A stretch of 64,000 nucleotides of DNA from contig NZ_CP151951.1 of assembly GCF_038592985.1 (NCBI RefSeq), forward strand, positions 5,372,501-5,436,500, written 5' to 3'. This stretch comes from Paenibacillus sp. FSL R10-2782 (GTDB lineage Bacteria > Bacillota > Bacilli > Paenibacillales > Paenibacillaceae). Of this stretch, positions 25,403 through 33,995 are shown piece after piece (positions within the stretch are counted from its first letter, which is position 1; every line of letters starts with the position of its first letter). The translations under genes and the position numbers were made by a program. Under the pieces are notes generated by a model. The model was not told the origin of the DNA and made no database searches. It saw only the letters and a list, made by a program, of their open reading frames with translations.

Positions 25403-26343
25403 TGCTCTGCTCGTCCCTTCGATGAAATTCGGGGATCCATATACAAATGCACCAGATCAACGAGCAAATTGCATACGATGAACAGGCATGCCGCCAGAAA
25501 CACATAGCATTGTATGACGGGAATATCCCGGTTAAAAATCGCTTCCACAAAATAACGGCCAAACCCGGGCCATGAAAACACCTGCTCGACAATAATCGTT
25601 CCGGTCAGCAGCTTGCCCAGATTCATGCCCATACCCGTAATCAGCGGGGCAATGGCAATTTTGAGCACATGCTTGAGCATGATCACCCGTTCACGAATCC
25701 CTCTGGTTCTGGCATACTGCACATACGTTTCCTGAAGCTGCTCCAATATACTGGAGCGCAGCAGGCGCGTATATAGAGCAATCAGAACCAGCGACAGGGT
25801 CAACGTAGGCAGCACCAGATGCTGCCATGTCCCCCGCCCCTCTACAGGCAGCCAATCCAGCCTCACGGAGAAAAAGAAGATCAGCAGATATCCCAGCCAG
25901 AATTGAGGAATAGACGCTCCAAAATAGGAAATTCCCCGACTAAGCATGTCGATCCAGCCATTTTTACGCATCGCCGCCAGTATGCCCAGCGGGATACTCA
26001 CCACGATAGATAGCACCATACTGCTCAGCGCCAGTTCGACGGTGGCAGGCAGCCGCGCCTTCACCTCATCCCACACCGGCTTGTTCGTCAGATATGAAGT
26101 ACCAAAGTCCAGCCGACTGATTCTTTGAAGTGTATGCATATACTGTGTCAGCAAAGGCTGATCCAGCCCGAATTCATGTCTTTTCTGCTCCAGAATTTCA
26201 GGAGTTGGATAGATATGAGCAGCTGTCAAATAAGCCTCGGCGGGGTCAACTGGTGAAATATGAATGAGCGCAAAGGTAACGAGGGTGGCAAAGAGAACAA
26301 TAGGAATGACCGCTACCATTCGCTTCCCGATATAGCTGATCAT
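25399..26343 (-). CDS. nikB: Nickel/peptide-type ABC transporter permease (NikB-like)
   Basis: A 314-residue OppB/NikB-type permease with an N-terminal TM helix, the HISPVDPAEAYL segment typical of the family, five more TM helices, EAA loop (VQYARTRGIRERVIMLKHVL) and the terminal LVDLVHLYMDPRI. It follows the NikA-like gene by 46 bases and overlaps the NikC-like gene. Together the two permeases should make the membrane channel for the ligand delivered by the lipoprotein upstream. Confidence 0.82.
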   Translation of the reverse strand: MISYIGKRMVAVIPIVLFATLVTFALIHISPVDPAEAYLTAAHIYPTPEILEQKRHEFGLDQPLLTQYMHTLQRISRLDFGTSYLTNKPVWDEVKARLPATVELALSSMVLSIVVSIPLGILAAMRKNGWIDMLSRGISYFGASIPQFWLGYLLIFFFSVRLDWLPVEGRGTWQHLVLPTLTLSLVLIALYTRLLRSSILEQLQETYVQYARTRGIRERVIMLKHVLKIAIAPLITGMGMNLGKLLTGTIIVEQVFSWPGFGRYFVEAIFNRDIPVIQCYVFLAACLFIVCNLLVDLVHLYMDPRISSKGRAEQ

Positions 26344-26389
26344 GAGTTATCCTCCTATCCTGTAAGCTATCGTTCCCCTTCGGTTTCAA

Positions 26390-28015
26390 CTACTTCCCGA
26401 TTTCAATTCCCTCAAACGGATTTTCATCACGATTGGCCGGGAATACAAAATTCGTAATCTTTTTCTGATATACTGCGGTTTTCTTAATATACGAAATAGG
26501 CACAATGGCAGATTGCTCCTGAAGGGTCGTCAGAATCGAAGCATACAGCTCTTGACGCTTGGTTTCATCAGTCGATGAGAGCGCTTCGTGTACCTGCTGA
26601 TCCAGATCCTTCTTCATCGGGAGTGCGCTCAGTGTTTCGGAAATCCCGAAGCTCTTCTTGGCAATGACGTTAATAAAGGAATGCGGATCATAAGGCGCAC
26701 CATAGTTGTACCAGAAGTACAGATCAAACTGATTGGATCTAAGGCGTTTGATTTGAACTGTCAGCTCCAGCCCGGTCAGGTTCACCTTGACACCCAGCTC
26801 TCCCCATTCCGCCTGAATGGTTTCAGCCATCGCCTTTTGGATCGGATCGGTTTTATCAAAAATCAGCTCAAAATCCAGCTGTTGTCCGTCCTTCTCTCGT
26901 ACCGAACCACCTGCGGGCAGCTTCCAGCCAGCCTCATCCAGCAGCGCTTTGGATTTTTCCACATCATAGTCAACGGACTGTAAGTCCACATTGGTATACG
27001 GATAGTTTTTGGATAAGACAGTATCCGCTTTTTCCTCCAGCCCAGAGGTCACGCCCTCCACCATCGCCTGCTTGTTAAAACCATGCTGGAGCGCCAGTCG
27101 TACCCGAAGGTCTGCCAGCTTGGGATTGGACGAATTGAGCAACAGGCTTCTTGTACCGACAGGCTCGGACAGCTTGGTCACATACTTATCTGTGTCGCGA
27201 AGCTGCTTGAAAGCATCCAGACTAATGACGCCCTCTCCGTAAATCAGGTCCAGATCGCCTTTCTCAAAGGCCATTACACGTGTTTCCCCATCGGGAATGA
27301 TTTTTACGATAATTTTATCTACCTTTGGTGCAGTACCCCAATAATTCGGGTTACGCTTAAAGGTTGCATATTCATCTTGCTTGTATTCATCCAGCATCCA
27401 AGGCCCTGTACCTACAGGCTTCTTGATGCCTTTGGACGTATCTCCATCGTCCGGAAACCCGGCTTCACCCAGAAAACGGAACGGACGAACAACAGACAAA
27501 TCCTGTAGCACCGGATAGTATGGCTCCTTAAGCGTCATTCGGAAGGTGCTGTCATCTACGGCTTCGGTTTTGTCGAGCACGCCCACCACCCCAAGCCAAC
27601 TGTGCGTTTTCTCATTTTTCATAACAGCGTCAAAATTCTTTTTAACAATAGCCGCGTTAAAAGGTGTTCCGTCAGAAAATTTCACGCCCTTGCGCAGCTT
27701 GAACGTATATATTTTGCCGTCCTTGGATATGGTCCAGGATTCAGCCAAAGCAGGCTCCAGCTTGCCTCCTTGCTTGTAACTGACTAACGGCTCATAAATC
27801 ATGGATTGTGCAAAAAGTTGGGAAGGATTGTATACGTGAGGATTCATCGTACCAATGTCGCGCGGCCATGATAGCGTGATCGACTTTTCATTGGCAGCTC
27901 CGTCAGTTGAGGTGGATTCAGGTGTATTCTCCTGCTTCGCGCAGCCCAAAATAACGGATAATAAGAGGAGCGTCACCAACATAAGGGTGGCAGTCTTGCG
28001 TTGTCGAACGGACAT
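26390..28015 (-). CDS. nikA: NikA-like nickel (metal chelate) binding lipoprotein
   Basis: About 541 residues. Signal peptide with lipobox VILGC (Cys about 25). The mature SBP_bac_5 protein matches E. coli NikA along its length as I remember it: TLSWPRDIGTMNPHVYNPSQ, FAQSMIYEPLV, YYPVLQDL...RPFRF, GTGPW, YGAPYDPHSF and ILTTLQEQSAIVPISYI near the end. It should bind nickel, probably as a complex with a small chelator, on the outside of the membrane. ATG at 28013-28015 follows AGGGG. The promoter upstream carries a perfect Fur-type box between the -10 box and the gene, so expression likely responds to metal through a Fur-family repressor. Confidence 0.82.
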   Translation of the reverse strand: MSVRQRKTATLMLVTLLLLSVILGCAKQENTPESTSTDGAANEKSITLSWPRDIGTMNPHVYNPSQLFAQSMIYEPLVSYKQGGKLEPALAESWTISKDGKIYTFKLRKGVKFSDGTPFNAAIVKKNFDAVMKNEKTHSWLGVVGVLDKTEAVDDSTFRMTLKEPYYPVLQDLSVVRPFRFLGEAGFPDDGDTSKGIKKPVGTGPWMLDEYKQDEYATFKRNPNYWGTAPKVDKIIVKIIPDGETRVMAFEKGDLDLIYGEGVISLDAFKQLRDTDKYVTKLSEPVGTRSLLLNSSNPKLADLRVRLALQHGFNKQAMVEGVTSGLEEKADTVLSKNYPYTNVDLQSVDYDVEKSKALLDEAGWKLPAGGSVREKDGQQLDFELIFDKTDPIQKAMAETIQAEWGELGVKVNLTGLELTVQIKRLRSNQFDLYFWYNYGAPYDPHSFINVIAKKSFGISETLSALPMKKDLDQQVHEALSSTDETKRQELYASILTTLQEQSAIVPISYIKKTAVYQKKITNFVFPANRDENPFEGIEIGK

Positions 28016-28042
28016 CAATGGTTTTCCCCTTTTCTATGTACG

Positions 28043-28063
28043 TGATAATGATTATCATAATCA
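28043..28063. promoter_or_regulatory. Fur-type box upstream of the nik-like operon
   Basis: TGATAATGATTATCA (28043-28057) is an exact 7-1-7 inverted repeat of the Bacillus Fur consensus. A second, overlapping 7-1-7 copy (TGATTATGATAATCA on the minus strand, 28049-28063) extends it to 21 bases. It lies just downstream of the -10 box and would block transcription when occupied. Fur, Zur or another Fur-family member could be the binder. Confidence 0.85.
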
Positions 28064-28068
28064 TATTT

Positions 28069-28097
28069 AGAATAGGTATCACATCCTATTTTGTCAA
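28069..28097 (-). promoter_or_regulatory. SigA-type promoter of the nik-like operon
   Basis: On the minus strand TTGACA (28092-28097) and TATTCT (28069-28074) are separated by 17 bases. The Fur-type box begins six bases downstream of the -10. Confidence 0.8.
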
Positions 28098-28157
28098 CAA
28101 TATTCGAAAAAGAAAGCTCGTTTTTATTTTAAATTTGTAGAATATGAGAGGTATGGC

Positions 28158-28937
28158 TCATTCCGTCAACGTTTGAAAAAGGGTACGGGTGTATCCATGC
28201 CGTAACAGGTTTTCATCCCACTCCTGAAATATCTCCACGATCTCCCCCTGATACATGACGGCAATCCGATCGCAAAACGTGTGGGTGGATTGAAGATCAT
28301 GGGTGATAAACAGATAGGATAGCTGGCGCTCCACCTGCACTCTTTTGAGCATGTCCAGCACAGAAGATTGCGTTGCCGTATCGAGATTGGCGACGGATTC
28401 GTCGAACAAGATGATTTCCGGCTCCACTGCCAGCGCACGGGCGATGCATACCCGCTGCTTTTGTCCGCCGCTTAGCTGTGATGGGTATTTCTCCAGACAG
28501 TCAGCCTCCAGCCCCACCGATTTTAGCAGGGACAGACAGATCTCCAGCGCTTGCGCTTTTCGTTCGGGAAAATAGTTACAAATCGGTTCCTCCAAAATAT
28601 CTCGGATCATCATTCGGGGATGCAGCGAGGAAGACGAGTCCTGCGTGACCAACTGGATTCGCTTGTACAGATGGATATCCTTCATCCTTCCGGTGTGAAT
28701 GGGCTGGTCATCCAGCCAAATCTCACCCGAGGTTAACGCCTCCAACCTTAGGATACATTGTGCCAGCGTACTTTTGCCGCTTCCGCTTTCGCCAACCAGT
28801 CCGAGGCATTCTCCCCGTTGCAACTCCAGACTCACCTGCTTCACGGCTGCCTGCTCACTATCTTGCTTGTTGAACCAGCCTTTTCTCCGTCTACGGACAG
28901 GAAAGACTTTGGTCACTTGCTTTAATTCCAGTATCAT
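28158..28937 (-). CDS. Metal/peptide ABC transporter ATPase, B12-riboswitch operon (second ATPase)
   Basis: A 259-residue NikE/OppF-type ATPase: Walker [13 protein letters not shown], signature LSGGQKQRVCIARAL, Walker B IILFDESVANLDTATQ, switch His ITHDLQ. It is the last gene of the five-gene operon that begins at the cobalamin riboswitch, and its start overlaps the preceding ATPase stop by four bases. The likely job is to energise cobalt or related metal import, as B12 riboswitches often control cobalt uptake. The serine-rich QDSSSSLHPRM Q-loop region is intact. Confidence 0.8.
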   Translation of the reverse strand: MILELKQVTKVFPVRRRRKGWFNKQDSEQAAVKQVSLELQRGECLGLVGESGSGKSTLAQCILRLEALTSGEIWLDDQPIHTGRMKDIHLYKRIQLVTQDSSSSLHPRMMIRDILEEPICNYFPERKAQALEICLSLLKSVGLEADCLEKYPSQLSGGQKQRVCIARALAVEPEIILFDESVANLDTATQSSVLDMLKRVQVERQLSYLFITHDLQSTHTFCDRIAVMYQGEIVEIFQEWDENLLRHGYTRTLFQTLTE

Positions 28938-29890
28938 TCGTGCATCCTTCCTTCCGGGCTCATCTCCAGCACACGATCCGCAACACGGCTTACACCCTGA
29001 CGATCGTGAGAAATCAGCAAAATGGTGAGATCCAAGTCCTCTCTCAACTGCTGGAACAATGCCAGAACCTTGTCCCGGTTGATAACATCCAGCGCCGTCG
29101 TAGGCTCATCGGCAATAAAAAGGCGCGGACCGGAGCTTAGCATCGCGGCCAGCAGTACCCTTTGACACATCCCTCCGCTTAATTCAAAAGGGTACGAGGA
29201 TAAAATATGCTCAGGGTCTGCAAACCCTACATTGCTCAATAAAGAGCACAGATAAGCCTCCTGCGCTTGGGTAGCGTAGCCTCCAGCCATCTGTGCAATC
29301 CCGCTCAGCATCTGCCGCATCCGGGGCAGCACGCCCTGTGGGGCGGCATGCTGCGGTGCAGCAAGGGAGGGAGCAGCATCCGCATGCCCCTTCTGCACGG
29401 ACGGTATCCAGCGCCGCCCGTGCAGTCTAAGCGTGTCCGTCAGTTGGGCACGGACGGTACGGATCGGATTCAACCCGCTCAGCGATTGTTGAATGAGCAG
29501 GGCAATGTCCTCACGGCGCAGCCTTTCCCAGCGCCGTTCGTTGAACGGGACGATGTCCTCCCCGTTATAGTACATATGCCCCTGGGTCACGCCGATTCCC
29601 GCCTCCAGCATACCCGAGATTGCGTGCGCGGTCAGACTCTTGCCGCATCCACTCGGCCCAGTCAAAGCCACAATTTCCCCTGGATACACAGAAAAGCTGA
29701 CATCCCGGAGCAGCGGTTGGTTGTCGCTTATCCGTATTATTTTCCCATTCGCACCCGGCTTCCCACCTGCTGCTGCGCCAATACGTGTACCCGCTCCTGT
29801 GCCTACGCGGCATATCTCCAGATGTTCCACGTGCAACATTGGCTTGCGCCCTGCCATATTCCCTTTCATATGTCCTGTCCCATCCTTCAT
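28934..29890 (-). CDS. Metal/peptide ABC transporter ATPase, B12-riboswitch operon (first ATPase)
   Basis: A 318-residue NikD/OppD-type ATPase with Walker A GPSGCGKSLTAH, signature LSGGMCQRVLLAAML, Walker B LFIADEPTTALDVINR and switch His LISHDRQ. Two insertions make it longer than usual: a Gly/Ala-rich N-terminal stretch (GTGAGTRIGAAAGGKPGANG, residues 31-50) and an extra region around residues 165-215 (VQKGHADAAPSLAAPQHAAP). Both look like low-complexity loops. Overlaps both neighbours by four bases, so translation is coupled. ATG has AGGGGG seven bases upstream. Confidence 0.8.
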   Translation of the reverse strand: MKDGTGHMKGNMAGRKPMLHVEHLEICRVGTGAGTRIGAAAGGKPGANGKIIRISDNQPLLRDVSFSVYPGEIVALTGPSGCGKSLTAHAISGMLEAGIGVTQGHMYYNGEDIVPFNERRWERLRREDIALLIQQSLSGLNPIRTVRAQLTDTLRLHGRRWIPSVQKGHADAAPSLAAPQHAAPQGVLPRMRQMLSGIAQMAGGYATQAQEAYLCSLLSNVGFADPEHILSSYPFELSGGMCQRVLLAAMLSSGPRLFIADEPTTALDVINRDKVLALFQQLREDLDLTILLISHDRQGVSRVADRVLEMSPEGRMHE

Positions 29891-30708
29891 TCTGCCGCCC
29901 CCTTTTCCGAAAAACGGTCACCGAGAAGCTGGCACGCAAGCACAAACAGCATAATCGCTAAACCCGGAAAAATCATGACATGCGGCGCCACCTGAAAATA
30001 CGAGGTTGCATCATGCAGCATCACGCCCCATTCCGGCTTAGGCGGCTGTACACCCAGCCCAAGAAAGGAAAGTCCGGCAACCATAAGCACCACTCGCCCG
30101 ATGTCCCAGACCGCATACACAAGCAGCTGTGGCAGCACTTGTGGCAATACATAACGTCGCAGCACGCGCACATGTGAATTACCGGATAAACGGGCATACC
30201 GGACATAGTCCTCCTGACAGGCTTTTTGAACAAGGGTGCGAATATACCGAACATACCCGGCCCACCGTACCGCAATAATCGCTAAGGTCATGTTTACAAA
30301 GCCCGGACCCAGGATACCCACAATCGCCACCGTCAAAATGATATCGGGAAAAGCTAGCACGCCGTCAATGACCCGCATGACTAACTGGTCCACACGCCCG
30401 CGCACATAGCCAATGAGCAAGCCTATCGGCAAACTGATGCACAGCGTAGCCGCTGTAATCGCACAGGCAATCAATACGCTTGTCCGAATCCCGTAAATCA
30501 GCCGCGACAGCACATCCCGCCCCAAATGGTCGGTACCCATAGGATATTCTCGGCTGGGCGGCTCCAGACGCTTCAGTAGATCGACATTGAGAGGATCATG
30601 AGGGGCAACCCATGGAGCCAGAAGCCCGAGCAGTCCAATCAGGCCCAGCAGCACTCCTCCTGTCAGTAAGCTCCCTTGGAAGGACAGCCGCATGTTTTTC
30701 ATTTTCAA
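29887..30708 (-). CDS. Metal/peptide ABC transporter permease (OppC/NikC type), B12-riboswitch operon
   Basis: A 273-residue permease with an N-terminal TM helix, the signature WVAPHDPLNVDLLKRLEPPS and PMGTDHLGRDVLSRLIYG, five core TM helices and an EAA-type loop (RYARLSGNSHVRVLRRYVLP). Same organisation as the NikC-like subunit at 24569-25402. Follows the other permease by nine bases and overlaps the ATPase gene (ATGA). Substrate is inferred from the riboswitch as cobalt or a cobalt chelate. Confidence 0.8.
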   Translation of the reverse strand: MKMKNMRLSFQGSLLTGGVLLGLIGLLGLLAPWVAPHDPLNVDLLKRLEPPSREYPMGTDHLGRDVLSRLIYGIRTSVLIACAITAATLCISLPIGLLIGYVRGRVDQLVMRVIDGVLAFPDIILTVAIVGILGPGFVNMTLAIIAVRWAGYVRYIRTLVQKACQEDYVRYARLSGNSHVRVLRRYVLPQVLPQLLVYAVWDIGRVVLMVAGLSFLGLGVQPPKPEWGVMLHDATSYFQVAPHVMIFPGLAIMLFVLACQLLGDRFSEKGAAE

Positions 30709-30717
30709 CTTCCTCCC

Positions 30718-31647
30718 CTAATGCAAACGCAGCCTGGGATCTACAGCAGCCTGGACCACATCTACCAAACACTGAACACCTACGATTAAAAATGCAGCAA
30801 AAATAACATACCCCTGAATCACCGGATAATCCCTCTGCGTAATCGCATCTATAAAATACTTGCCCAAGCCCGGCCATGAAAAAATCGTCTCTACGATAAC
30901 ATTGCCCGCCAGCATAAAAGACAGATTCGTGCCTAACAGCGTGATGATTGGCAAAATCGCATGCTTGAATATCTCAAAAAATAGAATATGGGTGCGAGAA
31001 AAGCCTCTGGCCTTCGCCGCCTTCACAAAATTCCGGTCACCCAGCTCCAGCATTTGGGCACGCAGCACACGGGCTTGCACAGCCCCCAAACCTGCCCCAA
31101 GGGTCAGCGCTGGCAGTACCAAATGAGTCCAATCTTCCCGACCCATGGACGGGAGCCAGCCCAAACAGACAGAGAACAGGTAAATCAGCAGAAAGCCAAG
31201 CCAAAAAGAGGGAATGGACGATCCCAGCAGTGCAAACAGCCTTCCCAGACGATCCAGCCAACCGCTGGATTTTACCGAGGCAGCCAGTCCCATTCCAAGA
31301 GTCAGGACCGTCATGACAACAAAGCCCGCCGAAGCCAGCTCCACAGTAGCGGGCAGTCTGTTCCACAGTTCGGTTAGCACCGACTCCTTGGATACATAGG
31401 AGGTGCCCCAGTGCCCTGTGAACACATCCCGCAGCCAGTTCACATACTGAATATGGAGCGGCTCGCTCAAGCCCAGCTCCTTCCGCAGCGCCGTCAACGC
31501 CTCCTCAGAGGCAGGCACATTATGCGCGGTGAGCAGAATGGTAGCAGGGTCGCCGGGAGCCAGCCTCATCAGCACAAACGTCAGCGTGGATACAACAAAC
31601 ACAATGATGATCAACTGCGCCACACGTTCCAGGATAAAACGAATCAT
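30718..31647 (-). CDS. Metal/peptide ABC transporter permease (OppB/NikB type), B12-riboswitch operon
   Basis: A 309-residue permease: N-terminal TM helix (FILERVAQLIIIVFVVSTLT), the family motif RLAPGDPATILLTAHNVP, five further TM helices, an EAA-type loop (KAAKARGFSRTHILFFEIFK) and the terminal VQAAVDPRLRLH. It begins 15 bases after the binding-protein stop. Pairs with the permease at 29887-30708 to form the channel. Confidence 0.8.
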   Translation of the reverse strand: MIRFILERVAQLIIIVFVVSTLTFVLMRLAPGDPATILLTAHNVPASEEALTALRKELGLSEPLHIQYVNWLRDVFTGHWGTSYVSKESVLTELWNRLPATVELASAGFVVMTVLTLGMGLAASVKSSGWLDRLGRLFALLGSSIPSFWLGFLLIYLFSVCLGWLPSMGREDWTHLVLPALTLGAGLGAVQARVLRAQMLELGDRNFVKAAKARGFSRTHILFFEIFKHAILPIITLLGTNLSFMLAGNVIVETIFSWPGLGKYFIDAITQRDYPVIQGYVIFAAFLIVGVQCLVDVVQAAVDPRLRLH

Positions 31648-31662
31648 AGGGTATGCAGCCCG

Positions 31663-33246
31663 TTATTCCGCAATATCGGATTGCGCCGTAATGTAGTAAT
31701 ACTCAATCGGATGCGGCGTGAAGCCCTTTACCCCTTTTTTCGCCCCAAATACATTGTCCGGATGAACAATGAACGACTGCGGCAAATCCGTATTAATGAT
31801 ATCCAGCGCTTGCAGTGTCACAGCATTACGTTGCGCTGTATCCTTCGCCAGCTTCAAGCTGCCAAGAAGGTTCTCCAGCGGTTTGGAACTATAACGGCTT
31901 ACATTGGCTTCGCTTTTAGAGGAATAAAACATGTCCATAAAATATTGCGGCTCCCCCGTATGGGCAGTCAGCATACTGTACATGGCAAAATCCCAATCGT
32001 TTTTGGTTAGCGCGTCGTCGATATTTTCCACCTTGCGGATCTTCACCTGGATGCCCTCTTTCAGCAGCTGGCTCTGAATCACCTCAGCCATGACCGAAAG
32101 CTCTGGACGCTGAGGGAAGGTCAGCAACGTAACCTCGAACGGCTTGCCTTGCTTGGTCCATGTACCTTGGGCATCCTTTTGCCAGCCGTCTTTTGTCAAC
32201 AACTGCTCCGCCGTGCCGTCCAGCGCTTTACGTTCCACCTTGCCGAAGGGGAGAATGCTCGGGAATGGGCTGCTTGCCTCCGTACCATAGCCTCTCATGA
32301 TCGCACTCACAATGGATGCACGCGGTATCAGGCTGTCCACTACTTTGCGGTTAACGGCATCCTTGAACACAGGCGACTCCATGTTATACACGATCATATG
32401 GGTGCGCAAAGAGGGAGCCGACAGCACTTGCAGCTTATCGTTCTTTTTCAATACCTCCGCGTTATCCACCGGAATATCGGTCGCTACATCTACTTCGCCG
32501 GATTGCAGCGCCAGCAGGCTCGAATTGCCATCCGTGATGAACTTCATCGTTGCTTCAGCCAGCCGGGCCTTCTCGCCCCAATATCCGTCATAACGTTCTA
32601 CGACCAGTGATTGATCCTTGTTGAACGCTTTAATTTTAAAAGCACCTGTCATCGCAGGGTAGCTCTGCTCATCCTTCATGGACGCTACATCCAGTACAAT
32701 CGTGGATGGATCAGCCAGATTGGATACCAGCGCTGCATTCGGCTGGTTTGTCGTGATTTTCAACGCCAGCGGACCAGCTACATCAATGGACTTCACGTCC
32801 AGCAAATCCTTTGCCAGATGGCTTTTCTCGATGGATCGCAGCAGAGAAGCTTTTACTTTTTCCGCATCCATACTCTTTCCATCATGAAAGGTGACCTTAT
32901 CCCGCAAGCTGAACGTCCAAACTGTGGGACTGTCCTGCTTCCATTCCTTGGCCAGCCAAGCCACTGGCTCCAGCTTTTCATTCAAACGGATAAGTGTCTC
33001 GCCTGCACCAGAACGCATAACATCCCAGCTATTATCGCCATGCGGGTCAACACCTGACGGCTTCCACGTATACGCCATCACCAGCTTTTTGTCCGTTTTG
33101 GCTTGTTGTGTCGATGCATTCTCACCCTTACCGGAGCTTTCCACCGTTTTATTGGTTGTGGAGCATCCCGCCAGAGCCATAACTGCCAGTAGCAGCAGCA
33201 CCCCTGTACCTACGAACCATGAAGGCTTTTTACGATTGCTTATCAT
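31663..33246 (-). CDS. Metal-binding (probable cobalt) ABC transporter lipoprotein, B12-riboswitch operon
   Basis: About 527 residues. Signal peptide with lipobox MALAGC. The mature SBP_bac_5 protein has the family features (LAKEWKQDSPTVWTFSLRD, VTFHDGKSMDAEKVKASLLR, VERYDGYWGEK, GEVDVATDI) and a C-terminal HPIEYYYI stretch reminiscent of NikA/CntA-type metallophore-binding proteins. It is clearly different from the NikA-like protein 3.6 kb downstream. ATG at 33244-33246 has GAGGGGG ten bases upstream. Its mRNA leader carries a cobalamin riboswitch and terminator, so the importer is made only when B12 is low; cobalt is the most likely cargo. Confidence 0.8.
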   Translation of the reverse strand: MISNRKKPSWFVGTGVLLLLAVMALAGCSTTNKTVESSGKGENASTQQAKTDKKLVMAYTWKPSGVDPHGDNSWDVMRSGAGETLIRLNEKLEPVAWLAKEWKQDSPTVWTFSLRDKVTFHDGKSMDAEKVKASLLRSIEKSHLAKDLLDVKSIDVAGPLALKITTNQPNAALVSNLADPSTIVLDVASMKDEQSYPAMTGAFKIKAFNKDQSLVVERYDGYWGEKARLAEATMKFITDGNSSLLALQSGEVDVATDIPVDNAEVLKKNDKLQVLSAPSLRTHMIVYNMESPVFKDAVNRKVVDSLIPRASIVSAIMRGYGTEASSPFPSILPFGKVERKALDGTAEQLLTKDGWQKDAQGTWTKQGKPFEVTLLTFPQRPELSVMAEVIQSQLLKEGIQVKIRKVENIDDALTKNDWDFAMYSMLTAHTGEPQYFMDMFYSSKSEANVSRYSSKPLENLLGSLKLAKDTAQRNAVTLQALDIINTDLPQSFIVHPDNVFGAKKGVKGFTPHPIEYYYITAQSDIAE

Positions 33247-33308
33247 CTTATTTATCCCCCTCTGTCTTGTCATTCGCAAATATCTTGTCATTCACAAATA
33301 CCTAGCGC

Positions 33309-33354
33309 AAAAAAAGCATCCCCGACCGCTTGATCAGCAGTCAGAAATGCTTTC
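33309..33354 (-). terminator. Expression-platform terminator of the cobalamin riboswitch
   Basis: On the minus strand AAAGCAT...GACTGC pairs with GCGGTC...ATGCTTT across a short loop and is followed by seven T, about 60 bases before the lipoprotein start. Premature termination here would switch the operon off when adenosylcobalamin is bound. Confidence 0.8.
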
Positions 33355-33483
33355 ATTATCAAATGCCAAAGCTCACCTCAAAGCCACCCCTCAAGCATAG
33401 AAGGGAACGGATCGGTTTCAGACATTCTGTATGCAGCACGCCCAACCACCTCCCCAGCATCCCGTGGGTCTGACAGTGATGTT

Positions 33484-33706
33484 AAAACAGGCAGGTCTCC
33501 TGACTTCAGGCTTATCTCTCAGGCCTTCCCGGTTCCTCACAGTTCCAGTGGCTGTTCTGAAAGCTCCAGCATACCCCTGCTGATGCCTGTATACAGTGGC
33601 GGGTCCGTGTCGGAATCTACCGAACTTCCCTTTTAAGTGAACACGCACTCTCTACATAGTCTCAACGAAACCCTGTGTATAGAGTAGTCCGGCTCACACC
33701 TGTTTT
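33484..33706 (-). ncRNA. Cobalamin riboswitch aptamer
   Basis: Minus-strand sequence holds the B12 box (AGTCAGGAGACCTGCC at about 33488-33503) preceded by GATAAGCCTGA, plus upstream conserved blocks TTAAAAGGGAA, CCGCCACTGT and GGAACCGGGAAGGC in the right order. Closing stem P1 can form between AAAACAGG (5', 33699-33706) and CCTGTTTT (3', 33484-33491). It precedes a terminator and the metal importer operon. Confidence 0.92.
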
Positions 33707-33740
33707 CTTCCTTTATTCGTTTATATTACGATTTAGAACT

Positions 33741-33769
33741 ATCTTATTTTGTTGTTACAGGCTTGTCAA
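33741..33769 (-). promoter_or_regulatory. Promoter of the cobalamin riboswitch operon
   Basis: Minus-strand TTGACA (33764-33769) and TAAGAT (33741-33746) with a 17-base spacer; transcription would start about 30 bases before the aptamer. The sequence around the -35 (ATACGACATTTGTTGACA) recurs 77 bases upstream with one change. Confidence 0.7.
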
Positions 33770-33995
33770 CAAATGTCGTATAATAATTCAAATTTTAATG
33801 ATACAGCGGGGAGCAAAGCTATGACTTTGCGTTGCAAGGCTGTCAATAAATGTCGTATATATCCGACTAATGGACCCTTGCTAGTACAAAAATATAGATA
33901 AATATATTCATATATACCATTAAAAGGTTGATATAGTTTGTAAGCTCACTTATGCTATCTATGGATTTACAAATATTTCAAGGAGGCAATTTGTT

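Noticed and set aside
33418..33648. 76-codon minus-strand frame
   Set aside because: Lies entirely within the cobalamin riboswitch RNA; conserved RNA bases explain the sequence.
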